Shown: in pieces, positions 1-8,210 of the stretch
How the letters are laid out: each line of letters starts with the position of its first letter
How positions within the stretch are numbered: the stretch's first letter is position 1
Source: DASPPM01 sp052143835
GTDB lineage: Bacteria > Pseudomonadota > Alphaproteobacteria > JACZXZ01
Length of the DNA stretch: 64,000 bases
Direction: 5' to 3'
NCBI GenBank assembly: GCA_052143835.1
Contig: JBKQRV010000112.1
Span: 12,927-76,926 of the forward strand
Program-made: the position numbers and the translations under genes
The notes under the pieces: model-generated
Database searches by the model: none
Seen by the model: only the letters and a program-made list of their open reading frames with translations
Told to the model about the DNA's origin: nothing

Positions 1-597
1 GTCGGCGAGCGCCAACGCGGCCGAGCCGGCCCAGCGGAAGCTGGCACCCGCCAGGAGCACGCGATGGATGGCGTCGGTGTAGTTCGCGGCGGGCGGGCGG
101 CGGCGCCAGCATCCCATCTCGACCGAGGCCTCGTCGAGCTTGGCCACCTCGCTCACCTTGATCCTGCGGCCGTTCAAGAAGGCTCCGGCACCTGCCGCGG
201 CCGAGAAGAGGAGGTCCGTCGTCGGGTCGTAGATCACGCCCAGGGCCGGCTTGCCCTCGGCGACGAAGCCGATCGAGACCGCGAAATGCTCGACGCCATG
301 GGCGAAGTTCGCGGTGCCGTCGATCGGATCGACGACCCAGGTGGCCCGGCTCACCTCGCCGCCACCCTCCTCGCAGAGGAGGGTGTCATGGGGGAAGCGG
401 GCGGAGACTTGCGCGCGGATGAAGGCCTCGATCTCGTGGTCGACGGCGGTGACGTAGTCCTGCGGACCCTTGAGGCTGGTCTCGGGCCGTGCGCCGCCGC
501 TCAGGCGCTCGAGCATGCGCTTGCCCGCCGCGCGCGCCACTGCCGCCGCGACCGAGGCGCGCTCGGAGACTTGCTCGGCCGGTCGAGCTTCGCGCAC
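1..597 (-). CDS. Inositol monophosphatase family protein (3' end cut by window edge)
   Basis: Mg-dependent phosphatase of the inositol monophosphatase/CysQ/SuhB superfamily; these hydrolyse inositol phosphates, PAP or histidinol phosphate. Visible motifs are the metal-binding CEEGG (about residues 75-79) and the family signature WVVDPIDGTANF (about 87-98) with Asp90 and Asp93. The GTG start at 597 follows a GAGGGAGG ribosome-binding site. About 199 residues are in the window; the family is usually 250-270, so the C-terminal metal-binding Asp region lies outside. The next gene on the right runs the same way but 86 bases upstream. Substrate cannot be told from sequence; histidinol-phosphatase and SuhB roles are both possible. 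Confidence 0.9.
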   Translation of the reverse strand, partial: MREARPAEQVSERASVAAAVARAAGKRMLERLSGGARPETSLKGPQDYVTAVDHEIEAFIRAQVSARFPHDTLLCEEGGGEVSRATWVVDPIDGTANFAHGVEHFAVSIGFVAEGKPALGVIYDPTTDLLFSAAAGAGAFLNGRRIKVSEVAKLDEASVEMGCWRRRPPAANYTDAIHRVLLAGASFRWAGSAALALAD

Positions 598-683
598 GCG
601 GCCTCCCTCTAACGCGCGGGTCCCCTTCGCGGGGCCACAGGCGGTCACGCGAGGCTACTCTTAACACCCGCCTTGCCTCCGCG

Positions 684-2216
684 TCACCGCTCCTTGTCGA
701 GGAACGCGAGCAGCTCCTTGAAGAGTGCCGCGTCGTTCACGACGCGCGGCACTTTGTGCTGACCGCCGAGGCGGCCGCGCGACTTCATCCAGCGCGCGAA
801 GCCGCCGGGCGCAACGGCGCGGATCGCAGGCGCGCGCATGCCGTAGCCGCCCGAGCGGTGCGCCCCGTAGTCCGCATTCGCCGCGGCGAGTGCGAAGTCG
901 AGGCGCTCGGCGAAATGTCCCAAGACCTCGTCCTCGGGCACGGCGTCGGCGAACTCGACCACGAAGAGGTGGCCGCCACGCTCGCCCTCTTGCTCGGGAT
1001 AGAGGGGAGCCACCGCATAGTCGCCGACGCTGGCGCCGATCGCGGCGGCCGCCCTCGCGACCGCCTCCTCGATCTCCTCGTCGATGAGGTGCTCGCCGAA
1101 GGCGGAGAGCGCGTAGCTGGTCCGCCCGGTGATGAGGATGCGCGGCGGCGTGCGCTCGACGAGCCTGACGGTGTCGCCCAGCACGTAGGCCCATAGCCCG
1201 GCGCAGCTCGACAGCACGAGCGCGTAATTGACGTTCGTCTCGGCATCGGCGATCCAGTGCCGCACGGGGGCGGTGCCGGCGAGCTCCTCGAGCGGGACGA
1301 ACTCGTAGAACAGGCCGTTGTCCAGGATGAGGCGCAGGCCCTCGCCCGTGCCGCGGTCGGCAACCGCGATGAAGCCCTCGCTTGCCGCATAGATTTCGCG
1401 CAGCTCGGCGTGGCCGCCGGCGAGGAGCGCCTCGAAACGCCGGCGGTAGGGGGCGAAGTTGACGCCGCCGTGGACCAGGAGCTCGAGGTTCGGGTAGTAG
1501 CTCGCGAGACGGTGCGGCGATTCGGGCCTCATTGCCGCGAGCTTGTCGAAGAAGATGAGGAGCCAGGACGGCGTGCCGCTCACGGTGCGGATGTCGGTCG
1601 CGAGCGAAAGCGGCGCCAAGCGCGCGATCTTCGCCTCCCAATCCACGGCAAGCGCCTCCTTGAGCGGCGGGAAATAGCGCGGACGCGCCCACAGCGGCAC
1701 TTCCTTGGCCGCGATGCCGCTCAAATCGCCGCTCCACACGCCGGGCGCCTCGCGCGTGAGCGCCGTGCTGCCGCCGAGCATGAAATTGCGTCCGCCCAGC
1801 ACGCGGCTCCGCGGCCGGTTGGCGAGATGGTGCGTGAACATGTCGAGCACCGCCCGGCGGTTGGCCGCCAGCATCTCGCGCGACACCGGGATGTACTTGG
1901 TCTTGCCGGAGGAGGTGCCGGAGGTGACCGCAAGATAGGGGATGGCGCCGGGCCAGGAGAGCCCGCCGAGGCGGGGAAAGGCCGCCTGCCAGTACTCGCG
2001 CCAGAAGTCCTCGTAGCGGCGAAGCGGTGTCGCGCGCTGGAAGTCGGCCACGGAGCCGAGCCGTGCGAAAGCGTGACGCTGTCCGAAAGGCGTCGCCGCG
2101 GCGCGGCTGAGGAGGCGGCGGAGCTCTGCCTCCTGGGCCTCGGCCGGCCGCTCGGCGGCGAGCGCCTTGGCACGGTGCCTGGCATAGAGGCGGAGGAGGG
2201 GGGTGGCGTCAAGCAT
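684..2216 (-). CDS. GH3-family acyl-acid amido synthetase
   Basis: Member of the GH3 branch of adenylate-forming enzymes, which activate a carboxylic acid with ATP and join it to an amine or amino acid (plant GH3 proteins conjugate auxin or jasmonate). The nucleotide-binding loop TSGTSSGKTKYIP lies at about residues 98-110, followed by the GH3 core and a C-terminal domain ending near LGGQHKVPR. About 510 residues, normal for bacterial GH3 proteins. An in-frame GTG at 2246 directly abuts the upstream stop codon; ATG 2216 was preferred because a weak GAGG site precedes it. Lies 30 bases after the acylase gene in the same direction, so co-transcription is likely. The bacterial substrate is not known. 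Confidence 0.88.
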   Translation of the reverse strand: MLDATPLLRLYARHRAKALAAERPAEAQEAELRRLLSRAAATPFGQRHAFARLGSVADFQRATPLRRYEDFWREYWQAAFPRLGGLSWPGAIPYLAVTSGTSSGKTKYIPVSREMLAANRRAVLDMFTHHLANRPRSRVLGGRNFMLGGSTALTREAPGVWSGDLSGIAAKEVPLWARPRYFPPLKEALAVDWEAKIARLAPLSLATDIRTVSGTPSWLLIFFDKLAAMRPESPHRLASYYPNLELLVHGGVNFAPYRRRFEALLAGGHAELREIYAASEGFIAVADRGTGEGLRLILDNGLFYEFVPLEELAGTAPVRHWIADAETNVNYALVLSSCAGLWAYVLGDTVRLVERTPPRILITGRTSYALSAFGEHLIDEEIEEAVARAAAAIGASVGDYAVAPLYPEQEGERGGHLFVVEFADAVPEDEVLGHFAERLDFALAAANADYGAHRSGGYGMRAPAIRAVAPGGFARWMKSRGRLGGQHKVPRVVNDAALFKELLAFLDKER

Positions 2217-2246
2217 GGGACGGCCTCGGCGGACGCGGCTCAGCAC

Positions 2247-4508
2247 TCAAGGCTCGAGCACGGTCGTACCCCGCGCGCGGCCGCGCGCGCTCTCGGGCGT
2301 CATCGGGACCGCGATGGCGCCGCCGCGCCGCCAGAGGCCGACTTGGTCGAGGGCCGTGCTGCTGCCCGGCCAACCGTCCTGGCCGCCGAGCAGGACGATG
2401 AAGGCGCGCTCGGCACTCGCCAGGTCGGCGACAAATCGCGCGTTCGAGCCGTAGCTCGCCGCGTGGCGGCGATCGGTCAAGGGGTGCGCCGTCTTCATCA
2501 CCGTCTCACTGCTTCCCGAGGCGGGGAAGTCGTCATAGCGGAAGCGCTTGCCGAGCCACGGCGTTCGCGCGAGCGGGTGGGCGAGGCGGAGGCGATGCAG
2601 CGCCCCCCACCGCGCGTGGCGGACGAAGCGGCGCGCGGCCGAGGGCAAGGCCTTGCGCAATGCGGCAACAAGCGCTGCCTCGGAGGTACCAGCGATGTCG
2701 CGCGCGAGGAGCGGGCGGGTGAGCCACCCCGCCTCGTAGGCGCGGCGCCGGGACGGCGGAATGAGCTCGCGCGCCAGGCGATAAAGGAGGAGCTCGAAGG
2801 CAAGCGCGCCCGCCGAGTCCGCGTCATATTCTCCGTCCCATGCGGCAAGTGCCGTGAGGAGGCGCCTTGCGCCGGTGTTCGCGCGCCGGCTCGAAGCGAG
2901 CTCGAGGAGCGGGGGCCGCAGGCGCTCGAGGAGCTCGAGTGCCGGCCGGTGATGGACGTCGCGTTGCAGCGCCATCACCTTCTCGGCGCTCAGCTGCCCG
3001 CCGCGCTCGATGAGCTCGGCGATGCGGCGGTGGCGGTCGTCGGGCGAAAAGAAGAAGCCGAGCAGCGCATCGGCGCTCTCCGGCCGCTCGTTGGCGGAGA
3101 CGAGGTAGCCCTCCTCCGGTGCCAGGCGGAGCGGAAGCTCGCGCGAGGTGAGGATGCGCTCCCAGGCTTGAAGCGCCTGCGGCTGGGCGAAGGGCTCGCG
3201 CGGGAGCTCGGGCCCGCGTGCGGGCAGATGTGCCGCCGTGACCCGGGCGATGCGGCCCGCGCGATCGGCCGCGAGCACGGTGAGCCCGGGCACGGCGAAG
3301 CCTTCGAGCGAAGCGATGAACTCCCCGACCTCGCGGGCGCGGCACGCGCGCAGCATCGCACTCGTCTCGTCGCTCGCCTGGTGGCCGATCCAGCGCAGTG
3401 CCAAGGTCTCGGGCCCGGACCAGCCGAGCTGCGGGGCATCGCTGACCACGGGACCGAACGGGCTCTCCCGGATCACGACCTCGCGGCTCTTGCCCCAGCG
3501 CACCGCGATCCGCTCGCGCCGCTCGCGCAAAGCGCCGGGGGCGAGCGAGGAGACGTCGACGAGCTCGCTCGAGGCGGCGTGCAGATTGGTGCCGGCCCAG
3601 GCGAGATGTGGATTGCGCCCGATGGCGATGAGCGGGAGGCCGGGGATCATCAGCCCGCTGGCCTGGTAGGAGGGCGAGCGGATGCCGGCGATGAGCCAAA
3701 GGCTCGGCTGCATGAGGCTGAGATGCGGATCGGCGGCAAGGAGCGCGGCACCGGACATGGTGCGCTCCGGGGCAAGGGCGAGCGCATTGCTGCCCGAGCG
3801 GCTGGCGGCGAGGAGCAGGCGCTCGAGCGCCGTCTCGCCCGCCCGCGCGCGCGCCGCCGTCCCCGGGCTCGCCACGCCGCCCGTGTGCTTGCGCCACGCA
3901 TCCGGCCAATCGGGGGACTGGCGCAGCGCCAGCAGGCGAAACCAGACGAGCCAGCTCACGTCGCTCGCGGCAAGCCTGCCGAGGGTGAGCACGTCCTCGA
4001 TGCGCCAGGGCTCGCGCGCCATGCCGAGGATGGCGAACTCGGGCGGCAGTGCCGCCGCTTGCGCAAGATAATGGTTGATGCCGGCCACGAAGCGCTCGAG
4101 CCAGCGCCTCGTGTCCTCGGGAAGGTGCTGCACGATCGCCGGCACCGCGCGGGCGAAGTCGAGGATGCGGAGCGCGTGGTCCAGCTCGAATGCGATGGGG
4201 CCGAACAGCTCGGCGAGCCGTCCCCGGCTCGCCCGGCGCAGGAGCTCGAGCTGGGCGAGCCGCAGATGGGCATGCACCACGCCGAGGGCGGTCGCCAGAT
4301 CATCGTCGCTTTCGGCGTCGATGAAGGGCACCTGGTGCTCGTTCCAGTGGATGACGACGCGCGCGGCGAGTGGGGCCCCGCGGCTTGGGATCGCGGCGAG
4401 GCGCGTCTTGAGATCGGAGGGCCGCGGCCGCGCGAGAGTGAGCGCCGAGCGGAGGCCGTGGGCCGCCCAAAGTGCCGCGGCCATGGAGCGCGTGAGTGCC
4501 GGGAGCAT
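2247..4508 (-). CDS. Penicillin acylase family N-terminal-nucleophile hydrolase
   Basis: Ntn-hydrolase of the penicillin/acyl-homoserine-lactone/cephalosporin acylase family, which cleaves amide bonds after self-processing into two chains. The processing site is a G-S-N triplet with the probable nucleophile Ser240 (start at 4508), and the second chain has the usual small-residue-rich beta sheets. About 753 residues, normal length. ATG 4508 has an AAAGGA ribosome-binding site; upstream in-frame codons lack one. A short hydrophobic N-terminal stretch (about residues 5-25) may direct export or anchor it, as in many periplasmic acylases. Followed by a GH3 amide synthetase, a pairing of amide maker and amide breaker. 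Substrate unknown: lactone quorum signals, beta-lactams or other N-acyl compounds. Confidence 0.88.
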   Translation of the reverse strand: MLPALTRSMAAALWAAHGLRSALTLARPRPSDLKTRLAAIPSRGAPLAARVVIHWNEHQVPFIDAESDDDLATALGVVHAHLRLAQLELLRRASRGRLAELFGPIAFELDHALRILDFARAVPAIVQHLPEDTRRWLERFVAGINHYLAQAAALPPEFAILGMAREPWRIEDVLTLGRLAASDVSWLVWFRLLALRQSPDWPDAWRKHTGGVASPGTAARARAGETALERLLLAASRSGSNALALAPERTMSGAALLAADPHLSLMQPSLWLIAGIRSPSYQASGLMIPGLPLIAIGRNPHLAWAGTNLHAASSELVDVSSLAPGALRERRERIAVRWGKSREVVIRESPFGPVVSDAPQLGWSGPETLALRWIGHQASDETSAMLRACRAREVGEFIASLEGFAVPGLTVLAADRAGRIARVTAAHLPARGPELPREPFAQPQALQAWERILTSRELPLRLAPEEGYLVSANERPESADALLGFFFSPDDRHRRIAELIERGGQLSAEKVMALQRDVHHRPALELLERLRPPLLELASSRRANTGARRLLTALAAWDGEYDADSAGALAFELLLYRLARELIPPSRRRAYEAGWLTRPLLARDIAGTSEAALVAALRKALPSAARRFVRHARWGALHRLRLAHPLARTPWLGKRFRYDDFPASGSSETVMKTAHPLTDRRHAASYGSNARFVADLASAERAFIVLLGGQDGWPGSSTALDQVGLWRRGGAIAVPMTPESARGRARGTTVLEP

Positions 4509-4644
4509 CCTGGTCCTTTCTGGCTCTCGCCCCCCGATTGGACAGCCGGAGCGCGAGCGGGGCAAGGACTATGGTTCTCGCAGCACCGGCACCGTGCTAT
4601 GAGGTGGCCTTTCGCCGCGGCATATTTTGATCAGGACGGCCTCG

Positions 4645-5439
4645 ATGACGGCTCGCTCGAACAATCCCTCGCCGGTGGTCCCGGTTCCCGCCGCGACGCT
4701 TCTCTTGCTTCGCGACGGCGAGGCCGGCCTCGAGCTCCTCATGACGGTGCGCCACGGCGCGATCGCCTTCGGCTCGGGCGCCATGGTCTTTCCGGGCGGC
4801 AAGGTCGACGCTGCGGACCGCGCGCTCATCGGCTGTTGCGCAAAGGGGGGCTCCCTCGAGGAGGTAGTGCTCATCCCGCGCATCGCCGCGATCCGCGAGA
4901 CCTTCGAGGAATGCGGCATTCTCTTGGCGCGGGCGCCGGCTAGCGCCGAGCTCCTGCGCGAGGCGGCCATGGCCGCGCTCAGGGGACGCCACGGCAGCGG
5001 CGCAAGCTTCACGGCCTTGGTGAAGGAGGCGGGCCTCGAGCTCGCGAGCGACCTCCTGGTGCCCTTCGCCCATTGGATCACGCCGGTCACGGGTCCGAAG
5101 CGCTACGACACGCTCTTCTTCATGGCCGAGGCGCCGACCGACCAGGTCGCCAGGCATGACGGCCGCGAGGCGGTCGAGGTGGCGTGGATGACGCCGCAGC
5201 AGGCGATCGAGGATGCGGACGGCGGGCGGCGGAAGCTCATGTTCGCCACCTACGTGAACTTGCTCAAGCTCGCCAGCTACCAAAGTGCCGCGGATGCGCT
5301 CGCGGCGGCGCGGCGGCGGCGCATCGTCACCGTGGTGCCCGAGCTGGTCGATGCGCCGGAGGGGCCGGAGTTCCGCATCCCCGCCGAAGCGGACTACGGC
5401 ATCACGCATTTACTTGCGCGCAAGGTGCGGCGGCCCTGA
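4645..5439 (+). CDS. NUDIX hydrolase with interrupted Nudix box (NUDT19-like)
   Basis: Hydrolyses a nucleoside diphosphate linked to another moiety; the relatives that share this layout (mammalian NUDT19/RP2p) act on CoA esters. The Nudix box is present but split: GGKVDAADR at the start and RETFEECGIL at the end are separated by about 20 extra residues, an insertion typical of the NUDT19 type. About 264 residues. ATG 4645 follows AGGA at proper spacing; a TTG at 4627 is in frame but lacks a site. Diverges from the penicillin acylase gene and is followed after 10 bases by a metallo-hydrolase gene, so the two are probably one operon. Confidence 0.85.
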   Translation: MTARSNNPSPVVPVPAATLLLLRDGEAGLELLMTVRHGAIAFGSGAMVFPGGKVDAADRALIGCCAKGGSLEEVVLIPRIAAIRETFEECGILLARAPASAELLREAAMAALRGRHGSGASFTALVKEAGLELASDLLVPFAHWITPVTGPKRYDTLFFMAEAPTDQVARHDGREAVEVAWMTPQQAIEDADGGRRKLMFATYVNLLKLASYQSAADALAAARRRRIVTVVPELVDAPEGPEFRIPAEADYGITHLLARKVRRP

Positions 5440-5449
5440 GGAACCACCG

Positions 5450-6340
5450 ATGGCAGAAATCCAGTTCCGCCGCGAGCTCGCCTTCGAGTATGCGACGCTC
5501 GAGACCGTCTCGCCGCTCGTGCGCCGCGTCGTGGCGCGCAACCCGAGCCCGTTCACCTTCAAGGGGACCGCCACCTTCATCGTCGGCCACGGCCGCGTGG
5601 CGGTCATCGATCCGGGGCCGGACCTCCCCGAGCATATCGCGGCCCTGCTCCATGCGCTGCGCGGCGAGAGCGTGGAGCGCATCCTCATCACCCACACCCA
5701 TCGCGACCACTCGCCCGCGGCAGAGGCGGTCAAGGCGGCGACCGGGGCTCGAACCTACGGCTTCGGGCCGCACGGCAGCGAGCGCGGCGCGGCGGTCGAG
5801 GAAGGCGGCGACTTCGCCTTCGTTCCCGACGTGAGGCTCGTGGACGGCGACGCGCTCGCCGGGCCCGGCTGGCACCTGAGCGCCGTGCACACGCCCGGCC
5901 ATACCTCCAATCATCTCTGCTTCGCGCTCGCCGAGGAGCGCGTTCTCTTCTCGGGCGATCACGTGATGGGCTGGTCGACGAGCGTGATCTCGCCGCCCGA
6001 CGGCGACATGGCGGCCTATATGCGCTCGCTCGAGAAGCTCCTCGCCCGGGACGACGCGCTCTATATGCCGACCCACGGCCCTGCCATTCCCGACCCCAAG
6101 GCGCACGTGAACGCCTTCATCGCGCACCGCAAGGAGCGGCGTCGGGCGATCCTGCAGCGATTGAGAGAGGGCGACCGCACCATCCCCGAGCTCGTCGCCG
6201 CCATCTATGTCGGGCTTGCGGACAATCTGCGCGCGGCGGCGGGGCGCTCGGTGCTAGCGCATCTGATCGAGCTCGTCGCCGCGGGCAAGGTCGCTTGCGA
6301 GGGCGAGCCCGGTCTCGAGACGCACTACCGGCTGCGCTAG
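5450..6340 (+). CDS. MBL-fold metallo-hydrolase (LACTB2-type)
   Basis: Metallo-beta-lactamase-fold hydrolase. Zinc ligands are in THTHRDH (residues 81-87: His82, His84, Asp86, His87), in HTPGHTSNH and in the SGDHVMG segment. The C-terminal part (about 210-296) is helical and resembles the winged-helix tail of LACTB2-like proteins. 296 residues, usual length. ATG 5450 has GAGGA overlapping the stop of the NUDIX gene, indicating translational linkage. LACTB2 relatives act on RNA or on thioesters; the pairing with a CoA-type NUDIX hydrolase mildly favours thioester or CoA-derivative turnover, but this is inference. Confidence 0.87.
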   Translation: MAEIQFRRELAFEYATLETVSPLVRRVVARNPSPFTFKGTATFIVGHGRVAVIDPGPDLPEHIAALLHALRGESVERILITHTHRDHSPAAEAVKAATGARTYGFGPHGSERGAAVEEGGDFAFVPDVRLVDGDALAGPGWHLSAVHTPGHTSNHLCFALAEERVLFSGDHVMGWSTSVISPPDGDMAAYMRSLEKLLARDDALYMPTHGPAIPDPKAHVNAFIAHRKERRRAILQRLREGDRTIPELVAAIYVGLADNLRAAAGRSVLAHLIELVAAGKVACEGEPGLETHYRLR

Positions 6341-6366
6341 CCGGACGCGGGTCACCGCGTCGACCG

Positions 6367-6468
6367 TCAACGCATCGGCGGCCAGCGTGCGGCGCTGATA
6401 AGCCCGCAGCGACTGGCTCTTCCGTTCCGTCGTCTTGCCGTGGGATGTTTTCAGCCTTGGCGTGGCTC
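6367..6468 (-). mobile_element. IS256-family transposase fragment (internal piece, left copy)
   Basis: About 102 bases that align with 8760-8862 in the same orientation with roughly one mismatch in ten. Read on the minus strand they encode a KTSHGKTTERKS...LRAYQRRTLAADAL segment, an internal stretch of IS256-type (Mutator) transposases. Nothing else of the transposase is present here. Its edge is three bases from the stop codon of the calpain-like gene, so together with the right-hand remnant it brackets that gene as a direct repeat. Confidence 0.8.
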
Positions 6469-6471
6469 TGG

Positions 6472-8049
6472 TCAACCGCTTACCCGAGCGACGTTGAGAT
6501 TGTCGTTGCTCACGCCCGTCCACACCAAAAACATCGATCCGCCGAGGCTGCCCAATGCAGGGGCCACATTACTTGTTTGCGCCGACGTGTATTTGTTGCT
6601 GAAGCTTGTCCCACCGTTCGTCGACTTCTCGATGTTCAGGTTGGCGTTCCCGTCGCCCTTCCACGCCAGATAGAGCGTGCCGTTCGAAGCCAGCGCCGGC
6701 GCGTTCTTGCTGGTATCAGAGAGTGTCACCACGTTGGTGATGTTCGTAATCGTATTTCCCGAGATAGCTACTTCACCGATGTTCAGATTATCGTTGCCGT
6801 CCCCCTTCCAAGCGATGTAGAGAACCCCGTTCTGCACCGTCAGTGCGGGAGCCGCCGTCGAGGTCTGCGTGGAAACATACTTGTTGACGAAACTGGCTCC
6901 GTTGTTCAACGACACTGCGACGTTGAGTTCGTTGTTTCCGACGCCCGTCCAGGCCAGATAGAGCAAGCCGTTCAAGGAGGCGAGCGCCGGCGAATACGGG
7001 CTGGTTTCGCTAAGGGTCACCTTGCTGGAGAAGCCGGTGACGGTGTTGCCGGACACATTCACCTGGGACACGTTCAGCTCGTTGTTGCCGACCCCTGTCC
7101 AGGCGATGTACAGATTTCCCTGGTTTGCGCAGAGCGCCGGCGCCTGTTGCGACGTGTCCGCCGAAGTCGCCTTGCCGGCAAAGCTCGCACCGTAGTTCGC
7201 CGAACAATTCACATTCAGTTCGTTGTTGCCGACACCCGTCCAGGCCAGGTAGATCAGCCCATTCAGAGATGCCAGCGCGGGGCTGTTGGTGCTCGTTTCT
7301 GAAAGAACAACCTGGCCGATCAAGCTCGGTATGTAGCCGAAGGTGACTTCCTGGTAGTATTGACCGAACAGCTGCAAAGTCATGGTCACTTCGGCATTGC
7401 CATTGTACGTCACGCCGTCCTTCGTCGTTCCAGCGGTCCCGTAGGAGCCCCATGGATTGCGAAGGGTGATCTGATTGGCTTGCGGGTTGCAGGCCATGAC
7501 TGTCCACTCGTGCCCGGACACAAGTGCCCCCTGGTCGTCGTTAGCGCAAAAGGCAACGACCGGCTGGCCATTGCCAAGCGCCTGAGCGATTTCACTGCCA
7601 ATGTTCGATGACGAGGCCACGTCCTTGGATGCGAGACTCCCGGTGAGCAGGTACAGCGCATATTGGGCTGGCGTCGGCGGGGAGCCGTCCGCCGCGCCCG
7701 TCGCATTGGGGGGAAGCTGCGCGCCGTTGGCGAAATTTGGATCCGAGGTAATCAACGCGGCCTCGAGAACGTCTGCCCAGGTCGCGCTGTCGGACACAGC
7801 GGTGGTTTGCAGAATGCTCTGCGTGACCGTGACGGGGCTTGCTTTGCGGCGCTCTCCCGGGAACGCGACTGTGTAGCTGGCATCCGAATTCTGCACGATC
7901 ATCTGGGAAATCGCCGCCTGCCCGGTTGCGGTCGTCGCCACGGCAGCCGCGGACGCTTCGAAGACGCAGTCGCCATACTGCCCCTGATCGACGCCGCCGG
8001 CGCCCGATAGACCGGAATTGGCAATGGTTTGGGGGGAGAAAGGATGCAT
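6472..8049 (-). CDS. Calpain-like (C2) cysteine protease with C-terminal six-repeat propeller domain
   Basis: Residues 1-240 resemble the calpain catalytic core: DQGQYGDCVF holds the probable nucleophile Cys28, VSGHEW the His180, and ITLRNPWGSYG the Asn198, in calpain order and context; a W-x-x-x-LEAAL segment at 91-98 also fits. From about residue 245 six repeats of about 46 residues follow, each centred on a motif like YLAWTGVGNNELNV, predicting a six-bladed BNR/sialidase-like propeller. 525 residues. No signal peptide, membrane segment or calcium-binding EF hand is visible. Base composition is lower in GC than flanking genes, and both sides carry transposase remnants. Function is unknown; a protease targeted by a carbohydrate- or protein-binding propeller is the plain reading. 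Confidence 0.78.
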   Translation of the reverse strand: MHPFSPQTIANSGLSGAGGVDQGQYGDCVFEASAAAVATTATGQAAISQMIVQNSDASYTVAFPGERRKASPVTVTQSILQTTAVSDSATWADVLEAALITSDPNFANGAQLPPNATGAADGSPPTPAQYALYLLTGSLASKDVASSSNIGSEIAQALGNGQPVVAFCANDDQGALVSGHEWTVMACNPQANQITLRNPWGSYGTAGTTKDGVTYNGNAEVTMTLQLFGQYYQEVTFGYIPSLIGQVVLSETSTNSPALASLNGLIYLAWTGVGNNELNVNCSANYGASFAGKATSADTSQQAPALCANQGNLYIAWTGVGNNELNVSQVNVSGNTVTGFSSKVTLSETSPYSPALASLNGLLYLAWTGVGNNELNVAVSLNNGASFVNKYVSTQTSTAAPALTVQNGVLYIAWKGDGNDNLNIGEVAISGNTITNITNVVTLSDTSKNAPALASNGTLYLAWKGDGNANLNIEKSTNGGTSFSNKYTSAQTSNVAPALGSLGGSMFLVWTGVSNDNLNVARVSG

Positions 8050-8204
8050 CGTGGTTTCCTTGTGAGTAGGTGTTCAGGCGTGGGCTCCGCGCGGTATTTT
8101 GTGGGGATTTTGCGCGGAATAATCCCTATTAGATTCATTGTAGCATATTAATAGGAGTATTCAATTGGAATTTTACACGGCATAGGCTAAGGTAGGTTAG
8201 TCAC
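8050..8204. other. AT-rich upstream region of the calpain-like gene
   Basis: About 155 bases, markedly richer in A+T than the rest of the window. The 10-base word AGCATATTAA occurs at 8142-8151 and again at 8205-8214, the second copy running into the stop codon of the transposase remnant. No gene is seen. The promoter of the calpain-like gene should lie here, but no convincing -35/-10 pair could be chosen. Confidence 0.4.
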
Positions 8205-8210
8205 AGCATA

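Noticed and set aside
1257..4943. Very long plus-strand open frame over the GH3 and acylase genes
   Set aside because: High GC leaves few stops in other frames; the translation is Arg/Ala/Gly-rich and unlike any protein, while the minus strand has clear family motifs.
6480..7320. Regular DNA repeats suggesting a CRISPR array
   Set aside because: The units are about 140 bases, in frame, and encode propeller repeats.
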